Source: Pseudooceanicola spongiae (GTDB lineage Bacteria > Pseudomonadota > Alphaproteobacteria > Rhodobacterales > Rhodobacteraceae). Taken from it: a stretch of 64,000 nt of DNA. Below the pieces are notes generated by a model. That model saw nothing but the letters and a program-made list of their open reading frames with translations. It made no database searches and had not been told where the DNA came from. A program made the position numbers and the translations under genes. The DNA lies in contig NZ_CP045201.1 of assembly GCF_014899185.1 (NCBI RefSeq), positions 1,038,501 through 1,102,500 of the forward strand, read 5' to 3'. Shown piece after piece: positions 55,957 through 64,000 of the stretch. The number at the start of each line of letters is the position of its first letter. Within the stretch, counting starts at the first letter, position 1.

Positions 55957-55984
55957 GTTATACAGGGGAAAAGGCCCCAGTCAA
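55957..55984 (-). promoter_or_regulatory. Sigma-70-type promoter of rplM-rpsI
   Basis: On the minus strand TTGACT (55984-55979) and TATAAC (55962-55957) are separated by 16 bases, both near consensus. The spacer GGGGCCTTTTCCCC is self-complementary at its ends. Initiation is expected near 55950, giving a leader of about 57 bases. Confidence 0.75.
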
Positions 55985-56103
55985 GTGAGCTTAATTCTGA
56001 AAACACAAGCAGTTTCAGTTACTTATAATTTAGGTATCTATATACCCCATATTTTTGCGCATCACAGACACCGAAATCTTATCGTCAGACCCCTCCACGA
56101 AGC

Positions 56104-56147
56104 CCCTGTCGGTATCCCGTCGGTACTACGACGGTATTGCGTATGTC
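56104..56147 (-). repeat. 11-bp phased TACCGAC repeat, site D (inverted, three units)
   Basis: On the minus strand, units TACCGTCGTAG (56136-56126), TACCGACGGGA (56125-56115) and TACCGACAGGG (56114-56104) are 11 bases apart, preceded by a degenerate unit. The stop codon TAG of the thioesterase gene is the end of the first clear unit, so the array begins inside that gene and runs toward rplM. Confidence 0.85.
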
Positions 56148-56542
56148 ATAGTGGCGCGTGCGACAGGTGCGTCGGCCCCCTCAGACCGCAATAGTACGTC
56201 GCCCACAGCCAGGGTGCGGCCGAGCTTGAGCAACGTGCAGCTGGCGATCAGATCCGCATGCGCCCGGGGCTTGCGCATGAAGTCCATCGAGCAGCCAGTG
56301 GTCACCGTCAGCGCCTTCGGTCCGATCATGGACAGAACCGCCAGGTAGACGCCAACATCGGCCAACGCGAACATGGATGGACCCGAGACTGTGCCACCGG
56401 GGCGCAAGTGCCGCTCTGCCACCTTGAGGCGGACGCGAACGGCCATCTCCTCGACATGCTCGATCGCAAAATCCTCGTGCACCTGTGGAAACACTTCGAC
56501 CAGAAAAGCCGATAGGGCCTCTTTGTCCATCTTCACTGCCAT
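56126..56542 (-). CDS. PaaI-type hotdog-fold thioesterase
   Basis: A 138-residue acyl-CoA thioesterase-like protein. The hotdog core shows ERHLRPGGTVSGPSMFALADVGVYLAVLSMIG, with the active-site aspartate in ADVGVY, and TTGCSMDFMRKPRAHADLIA. The last residues, TYAIPS, are encoded by the phased repeat. It precedes rplM by about 232 bases on the same strand; this neighbourhood is common in related genomes as far as I recall. The substrate is unknown. Confidence 0.88.
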   Translation of the reverse strand: MAVKMDKEALSAFLVEVFPQVHEDFAIEHVEEMAVRVRLKVAERHLRPGGTVSGPSMFALADVGVYLAVLSMIGPKALTVTTGCSMDFMRKPRAHADLIASCTLLKLGRTLAVGDVLLRSEGADAPVARATMTYAIPS

Positions 56543-56731
56543 GTCTGATCACTCCTCCCAAAGTGTGACGGTCGCACCCTGCCCTGAGGCAACCCTTATC
56601 CGCATCAGCGTCGACCATGTGATGCAGCAACTCAAGCACACGAATTTGCAACGTCACGGCACATGCTTTGCAAAGTGCTCTCCAGCTCAAATGCCTTTGC
56701 CTTCAACGCGGCGATGCCGTAAATCGCAGAC

Positions 56732-58090
56732 ATGACACAAAAGCTCCATATCATCGGCGGCGGCATGGCCGGATCCGAGGCCGCATGGCAAGCCGCGCAA
56801 GCAGGCTGCCCCGTGGTAATTCACGAGATGCGCCCCAGCGTTGAAACCTTCGCACATCGCACCGGCAACCTTGCCGAGATGGTGTGTTCCAACTCCTTCC
56901 GCTCGGACGACAGCGAACAGAACGCTGTCGGCCTGCTGCATTGGGAAATGCGCGCCGCGGGCGGCATCATCATGGCCACAGCAGACCGGCATCGTCTTCC
57001 CGCGGGCGGCGCATTGGCGGTGGATCGCGATCCCTTCTCCGCTGCCGTCACCGAGACTTTGATGAACCACCCGCTGATCGAGGTGGAGTATGGTGAGATC
57101 ACCGAGCTGCCGAACGAGGGTCACTGGATCATCGCCACAGGCCCGCTGACCTCCGAAGGACTGGGCCGTGCCATTCAGGCGGAAACCGGGACCGAGGCTC
57201 TGGCTTTCTTCGACGCCATTGCACCGATCGTCTATGCCGACAGTATCAACATGGACGTCGCCTGGATGCAGTCGCGCTATGACAAGGGCGAGACCGAGGA
57301 AGAGCAGCGCGCTTACCTCAACTGCCCGATGGACAAAGATGACTATGAAGGCTTCATGGACGCGCTGCTGGAGGCCGACAAGGCCGCGTTCCATGAGGGC
57401 GAGACGGCAGGCTATTTCGACGGCTGCCTGCCCATCGAAGTCATGGCCGAACGTGGCCGTGAAACCCTGCGCCATGGACCGATGAAGCCTGTTGGTCTGA
57501 CCAATTCGCACAAGCCACAGGACAAACCCTATGCCGTGGTGCAGCTGCGCCGCGACAACGCTCTTGGCACGCTCTACAATATCGTCGGCTTTCAGACCAA
57601 AATGAAGTATGGCTCGCAAGCTGATGTTTTCCGGATGATTCCTGGTCTGGAGGAAGCGCGATTTGCGCGTCTGGGGGGCATTCACCGCAATACCTTCATC
57701 AATTCTCCGACGCTGCTGGACGGTCAGATGCGCCTGCGCTCACGTCCCAATATCCGTTTTGCCGGTCAAATCACCGGGGTTGAAGGCTATGTCGAAAGCG
57801 CCGCTATGGGCCTGCTGGCCGGGCGAATGGCCGCTGCCGAAATCGCCGGACGCGAGTTGCTGCCCCCGCCACCGGAAACCGCGCTCGGCGCTCTGGTGAC
57901 GCATATTACCGGCGGCGCAGATGCCAAGACGTTTCAGCCAATGAACGTGAATTTTGGGCTGTTCCCGCCTGTGGATGGGCTGAAAAGCGGCCGTCGCGGA
58001 CGCAAGGACCGCTACAAGGCCTATACGGATCGCGCCAAGGAGTTGTGGCAAGGCTGGCTGGATGCACAAGAGCCTGTTGCCGCAGACTGA
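56732..58090 (+). CDS. trmFO: Folate/FAD-dependent tRNA (m5U54) methyltransferase TrmFO
   Basis: A 452-residue flavoprotein that makes ribothymidine 54 in tRNA using methylenetetrahydrofolate. FAD binding is in [21 protein letters not shown], and [13 protein letters not shown] holds the conserved cysteine. [18 protein letters not shown] and [14 protein letters not shown] regions are present as [14 protein letters not shown] and [12 protein letters not shown]. It is divergent from the thioesterase gene. gluQ, another tRNA modification gene, follows 36 bases downstream. Confidence 0.96.
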   Translation: MTQKLHIIGGGMAGSEAAWQAAQAGCPVVIHEMRPSVETFAHRTGNLAEMVCSNSFRSDDSEQNAVGLLHWEMRAAGGIIMATADRHRLPAGGALAVDRDPFSAAVTETLMNHPLIEVEYGEITELPNEGHWIIATGPLTSEGLGRAIQAETGTEALAFFDAIAPIVYADSINMDVAWMQSRYDKGETEEEQRAYLNCPMDKDDYEGFMDALLEADKAAFHEGETAGYFDGCLPIEVMAERGRETLRHGPMKPVGLTNSHKPQDKPYAVVQLRRDNALGTLYNIVGFQTKMKYGSQADVFRMIPGLEEARFARLGGIHRNTFINSPTLLDGQMRLRSRPNIRFAGQITGVEGYVESAAMGLLAGRMAAAEIAGRELLPPPPETALGALVTHITGGADAKTFQPMNVNFGLFPPVDGLKSGRRGRKDRYKAYTDRAKELWQGWLDAQEPVAAD

Positions 58091-58126
58091 TTGCATGAGC
58101 ATCACCCTGCATATGATTGATATGAC

Positions 58127-58984
58127 ATGGTTGTGACCCGATTTGCCCCGTCACCAACGGGACCTTTGCATTTGGGTCACGCCTATTCTGCGCTCACCGC
58201 TGAGGCGCTCGCAAGGGGGGCTGGCGGTACGTTTCTGCTGCGCATCGAAGATATCGACAGGTCCCGCGCCCGCCCGGAGTGGGAGGAGCAGATTTACGAC
58301 GACCTGCACTGGCTGGGTATCGCATGGCCAGTGCCAGTGATGCGTCAGTCGGATCGTTTGCAAAGCTACAGTGAAGCTTTGCAAAGCCTTTGGGACAAGG
58401 GCCTGCTCTACCCCTGCCACTGCAGCCGCCGCGACATCGCCGACGCTCTGTCGGCCCCGCAGGACGGCGTCGTTCCAGCCTTCGGACCGGATGGCCCTGT
58501 CTACCCTGGTACATGCCGCCCCCACGCGCCCCTGAACGGTGCGATGCCGCTGAACCTGCCGCTAAGGCTGGATATGGCGCGTGCAATAAGGGGCATCGAC
58601 CTGGTATTCAGCGAGATTGGGTGTGGGCCCGATGGCCAGAGCGGCACCATCACCTATGACGCATCTCATATGATCGCTGAGATAGGTGACGTCGTGCTGG
58701 CGCGCCGCGATATGGGCACGTCCTACCATCTGTCGGTTGTGTGTGATGATGCCGCGCAACAGGTCACTGACGTGGTGCGCGGTCAGGATCTGTTCGAGGC
58801 GACGGCAATCCACGTGCTGTTGCAGCGCCTCCTCGGCCTGAAGACACCCCTCTATCACCATCACCGCCTCATCCGCGACGCCGACGGCAAACGACTGGCC
58901 AAACGCGACGACGCACGCGCGATAGCGGCCTATCGAAACGAGGGCGCGACGCCTGCAGATATCCGTCGCATGGTCGGCCTCTAG
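58127..58984 (+). CDS. gluQ: Glutamyl-Q tRNA(Asp) synthetase
   Basis: A 285-residue truncated glutamyl-tRNA synthetase paralogue that attaches glutamate to queuosine 34 of tRNA(Asp). It has the class I motif [27 protein letters not shown] and the KMSKS-like [10 protein letters not shown], and lacks the anticodon-binding domain, which defines the family. The zinc-type CHCSRRDI and YPGTCR cysteines are present. Its TAG stop is shared with the convergent hisI stop in a CTAG. Confidence 0.94.
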   Translation: MVVTRFAPSPTGPLHLGHAYSALTAEALARGAGGTFLLRIEDIDRSRARPEWEEQIYDDLHWLGIAWPVPVMRQSDRLQSYSEALQSLWDKGLLYPCHCSRRDIADALSAPQDGVVPAFGPDGPVYPGTCRPHAPLNGAMPLNLPLRLDMARAIRGIDLVFSEIGCGPDGQSGTITYDASHMIAEIGDVVLARRDMGTSYHLSVVCDDAAQQVTDVVRGQDLFEATAIHVLLQRLLGLKTPLYHHHRLIRDADGKRLAKRDDARAIAAYRNEGATPADIRRMVGL

Positions 58985-59340
58985 ACCATCGGCTGCATAA
59001 GCTCGACTTCGGCCCCGTCCTGAATGGCGGTGTAAAAGCAGCTGCGGCGGTTGGTATGGCAGGCCGGTCCCGTCTGACGCACCTGGAACAACAGGCTGTC
59101 ACGGTCGCAATCAACGCGCATCTCGACCAGCTCCTGCACATGGCCAGAGGTCTCGCCCTTGATCCAGAAACCCTGGCGCGAGCGAGACCAATAGGTCACC
59201 TTGCCGGTGTTCAGGGTCATGGCGATGGACTCGGCGTTCATCCAGGCCATCATCAGGATCTCACCCGTGTCCGCATCCTGAGCGATCGCGGGAATCAGGC
59301 CCTTTTCATCAAACTTGAGTGTCGAGGGATCAAAGCTCAT
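58981..59340 (-). CDS. hisI: Phosphoribosyl-AMP cyclohydrolase
   Basis: A 119-residue stand-alone HisI that opens the adenine ring in step three of histidine synthesis. Metal ligands are in [32 protein letters not shown], and the fold is complete with [22 protein letters not shown] 59340 is preferred over TTG 59346. The HisE pyrophosphohydrolase is not fused to it, as is usual in this group. No other his genes are in the window. Confidence 0.95.
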   Translation of the reverse strand: MSFDPSTLKFDEKGLIPAIAQDADTGEILMMAWMNAESIAMTLNTGKVTYWSRSRQGFWIKGETSGHVQELVEMRVDCDRDSLLFQVRQTGPACHTNRRSCFYTAIQDGAEVELMQPMV

Positions 59341-59420
59341 GTACAAACCCTTTGCATCCGGTAAATCGCAGCCTATCTAAGCCAGATGCAATCTGCTGAA
59401 CAGTGCGGAAAGGATGCGCC

Positions 59421-59870
59421 ATGGCCGAGACGGACCTGATCAAACTCTATTCCAACCGGATCCTGGCGCTCGCGGCCGATATTCCACGGCAGCAGCGGCT
59501 CGAGACGCCCGACGCCACCGTCAAGAAACGCGCGCCGCTCTGCGGCTCGACCGTGACTGTGGATGTGCAGGTTTCAGACGACAAGATCATCGATTATGGG
59601 CAAGAGGTGCGCGCCTGTGCGCTTGGTCAGGCGGCGGCCAGTATCGTCGGTCAGGCGGTGATCGGCCAGAGCCGCGACCAGATCCATGCCGCCCGGGATG
59701 CCCTGAAGGCGATGCTGAAAGACGACGGGCCGACGCCGCCTGCCCCATTTGACGGGCTTGAGGTGCTGCGCCCTGCCCGCGACTACAAGAACCGCCATGC
59801 CTCCATCCTGCTGTCCCTGGACGCGCTGTCCGAAGCACTGGATGACGTGCGCAAACGCGACTGCGCTTAA
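59421..59870 (+). CDS. Iron-sulfur cluster scaffold protein (NifU/IscU N-terminal-like)
   Basis: A 149-residue protein resembling IscU/NifU_N scaffolds. RAPLCGSTVTVDVQV supplies the first conserved cysteine and VRACALGQAAASIVGQAV the second; the third position, normally cysteine, is not evident in the C-terminal half (ARDYKNRHASI, where related proteins have R-x-R or C). The last residues are RDCA. It may thus be a specialised or non-scaffold relative. ATG 59421 has GGAAAGGA upstream. Confidence 0.82.
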   Translation: MAETDLIKLYSNRILALAADIPRQQRLETPDATVKKRAPLCGSTVTVDVQVSDDKIIDYGQEVRACALGQAAASIVGQAVIGQSRDQIHAARDALKAMLKDDGPTPPAPFDGLEVLRPARDYKNRHASILLSLDALSEALDDVRKRDCA

Positions 59871-59927
59871 CAGCTTCTTCGGATATCGCCACTATCCCTG
59901 AGAAAGACGTCATTTCTTTGGTCAGGT

Positions 59928-61334
59928 ATGGAACAGAAAAGCGATTTCTCCGATTCATCGCCCGTGGGCGCCTCGCTGGACCGTATGGCGGCGCATGCTG
60001 CCGAACTCGGGCAGGAGGTTGTGGACGTTGAGGGCTTTCTTGCTGAACTAAACAAGCACACCGGTGATTTGCTGGCAGAATTGCGCACGGTCCGCCACGG
60101 CTCGGGCAAGGTGCTGCAGATGAACGCCAGCGTCATGGTCACGATCAAGGAGGCCTACGCCGAGCTTGAACAGACTCAAGCGCGCTTCATGGAAGGATAT
60201 GACAAGACGCGTCAGGCCGGCCAGCTGGGCCGCGAAGTCACGGACTGGATCGATACGCTCGAAAAACGCACGGTCAGCGTTGGTCAGATCCTGACGGACG
60301 TTCAGCAGAGTAACAATCATGTCGCTTCCATTGCCGCCCAGGTCAATATGCTGGCCATAAACGCCAAGATCGAGGCTGCGCGCGCCGGCGAGGCGGGTCG
60401 CGGCTTCTCGGTCGTCGCCGATGCAATAAACACATTGTCGCAACAGACCGGCACCGCCGCAGATCTGATCAGCGATAATGTGTTGCGGCTGGTGGACTGG
60501 ATCGTCGAACTGCAGACTGAAACCAGTCGGGTCGCGAAAACATCGCAGGAACTGTCAGGCGTCAGCAATATGTCGCAGGAGCTGACGCTGCAGGTTCGAG
60601 CCGCGCTAGAGCTCACCGTCGGGCGGATGAAACTGGTGCGCGACGATGCCATCGAAGCAGACAAGGCCCTTCGCAAATACGCCCCTCAGATTGAGGAAAC
60701 CTTCAACATCGTGCGCGACAGCGCGGAGGCGGTGGCCGAGGTTCACGAACGAGTTCACGACCTTGTCGATCTGTCCGAAGCCATGGTGCAGGACAGCGTC
60801 ATCGCGGGTGGCGGCGCCTCAGACCTTCCTTTGATCCGCGCGGTTCAGGCCCGTGCAAAACAGATATCCGATCTGTTCAATGCGGCGGTAGACGCTGGTC
60901 GGATCGATTTCGACGATATGTTTGACGATGAGTACCGAAGTATCCCGCGCACCGACCCCGAGCAACTGATGGCCACGTTCACCGGGCTGACGGATGCGCT
61001 GCTACCGGACATTCTGGAAAGCGCGCTGGAGCTGGACTCCCGGATCGTCTTTTGCGCTGCGGTCGACTGCAATGGCTATCTGCCGACGCACAATCGAAAA
61101 TTCTCTCAGCCGCAAAGCGATGATCCGGTTTGGAACATGGCGCATTGCCGCAACAGACGTATCTTTGACGATCGCGTCGGACTGAAGGCCGGGTTGAACA
61201 AGGATCCATTTCTTCTGCAGGTCTATCGCCGCGATATGGGCGGTGGCGACTTCATGTTGATGAAAGATCTCTCAGCGCCCATTTTCGTCAAGAACCGCCA
61301 TTGGGGTGGGCTGCGTCTGGCCTTTCAATTCTAA
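59928..61334 (+). CDS. Soluble methyl-accepting chemotaxis-like protein with C-terminal sensory domain
   Basis: A 468-residue protein without membrane segments. A long coiled coil covers most of residues 15-300 and holds the MCP signalling hairpin [33 protein letters not shown] (about residues 143-175). The last 100 residues, roughly 368-468, form a compact domain ([56 protein letters not shown]) that resembles a PAS/Cache-like sensor. The order, signalling first and sensor last, is the reverse of classic chemoreceptors. No che genes adjoin it. Confidence 0.85.
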   Translation: MEQKSDFSDSSPVGASLDRMAAHAAELGQEVVDVEGFLAELNKHTGDLLAELRTVRHGSGKVLQMNASVMVTIKEAYAELEQTQARFMEGYDKTRQAGQLGREVTDWIDTLEKRTVSVGQILTDVQQSNNHVASIAAQVNMLAINAKIEAARAGEAGRGFSVVADAINTLSQQTGTAADLISDNVLRLVDWIVELQTETSRVAKTSQELSGVSNMSQELTLQVRAALELTVGRMKLVRDDAIEADKALRKYAPQIEETFNIVRDSAEAVAEVHERVHDLVDLSEAMVQDSVIAGGGASDLPLIRAVQARAKQISDLFNAAVDAGRIDFDDMFDDEYRSIPRTDPEQLMATFTGLTDALLPDILESALELDSRIVFCAAVDCNGYLPTHNRKFSQPQSDDPVWNMAHCRNRRIFDDRVGLKAGLNKDPFLLQVYRRDMGGGDFMLMKDLSAPIFVKNRHWGGLRLAFQF

Positions 61335-61373
61335 TGCTTCTATCGCGGAATCTTGTCGCGAATTGATATTGGA

Positions 61374-61410
61374 CATAAAAATGCCGCCGCATCGTTAAAT
61401 GCGGCGGCCA
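61374..61410 (-). terminator. Intrinsic terminator (minus strand)
   Basis: On the minus strand GCCGCCGCAT pairs with ATGCGGCGGC and is followed by ATTTTTAT. It would end the ligA-recG-small-peptide transcript. Confidence 0.85.
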
Positions 61411-61538
61411 GTGATGCAGTGTCGCTTGGGACAGACGCGGTATCGGGGATGAGGCAGTTCCGATCCTCAGGGACAGGCAATCCCGGAGGTCACCGCTGGG
61501 GAAGCGGCCGCGCCATGAACGACATGCAGGCAGAAAAC

Positions 61539-61661
61539 TTAAGTCAAGACAGGCAGGAACAACGATCCGACGAGCAGGACAATCAGCGCAGCTGCGCCAA
61601 CCAGATCCTCCAGAAAAGTTGCCCGAGACCGCCGCGCGGCATTGAGTATATCGTTCAGCAT
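61539..61661 (-). CDS. 40-residue single-pass membrane peptide
   Basis: ATG at 61661 has GGAAAGGAA upstream and opens a 40-residue frame ending in TAA at 61539. It has a polar start (MLNDILNAARRSRATFLEDL) and one hydrophobic helix (VGAAALIVLLVGSLFLPVL). It lies 119 bases downstream of recG on the same strand, before a terminator. I recall very similar short frames in Rhodobacteraceae, but cannot confirm this here. Function is unknown. Confidence 0.72.
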   Translation of the reverse strand: MLNDILNAARRSRATFLEDLVGAAALIVLLVGSLFLPVLT

Positions 61662-61780
61662 TTTCCAGTTCCTTTCCATCTTCGCCGGAGTTGCCCCTTT
61701 GTTCCCACATGAAAAGCCTCACGTAAAGAACTTTTTAAGAACATTGGGGAACAAAGTGGAATTTCTTACCGTCGAAGGGA

Positions 61781-64000
<2,220 letters not shown>

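Overview
The window is a GC-rich, gene-dense bacterial chromosome segment. Family content and gene order point to an alphaproteobacterium of the Rhodobacteraceae/Roseobacteraceae group: trkA-trkH-hfq-hflX, pepA-holC divergent from lptF-lptG-lptD-surA-rsmA, a DUF4167 protein, DUF1499-prfA-prmC, thioesterase-rplM-rpsI and ligA-recG. Genus cannot be resolved from the sequence alone. I saw no tRNA, rRNA, CRISPR array or prophage. The only mobile DNA is one decayed IS481-type transposase.

Layout, left part (1-39 kb): the end of a probable pseudouridine kinase with psuG; a DUF502 membrane protein; bdhA with a patatin-like lipase; a YejA-type binding protein; a small CsbD-like protein; an XRE-cupin regulator facing a DsbA/FrnE-type oxidoreductase; an MFS exporter; isocitrate dehydrogenase; a PfpI-type protein; two tandem YitT proteins with a coupled SMR exporter; a 3-hydroxyisobutyrate-dehydrogenase-like enzyme facing a penicillin-acylase-family protein; an aldo/keto reductase; potassium uptake (trkAH) with hfq and hflX; the LPS-transport/outer-membrane-assembly operon; peptide release (prfA, prmC); and an M20 amidohydrolase-agmatinase pair.

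Right part (39-64 kb): mazG, an iron-type binding protein, nucleoside hydrolase plus GNAT, SelO, a YjdF-like membrane protein, an EEP-family hydrolase, a CPA1 antiporter, a DMT exporter, a FadL-like porin, a P-loop protein next to metA (predicted O-acetyltransferase type), an alpha/beta hydrolase, ppk2 and a TetR regulator. Then come the IS481 relic, rpsI-rplM-thioesterase, trmFO, gluQ, hisI, an Fe-S scaffold protein, a soluble chemoreceptor-like protein, a 40-residue membrane peptide, recG and the end of ligA.

No multi-gene novel defence or biosynthetic system is visible. The most interesting signals are non-coding. They are a perfect 12-bp hairpin burying the ribosome binding site of the CsbD-like gene; a candidate two-hairpin small RNA on the minus strand near 4.2 kb with a 14-bp palindrome at its promoter position; a dispersed family of TACCGAC repeats in strict 11-bp phase at four intergenic places; and a 125-bp multi-helix repeat between hflX and holC.
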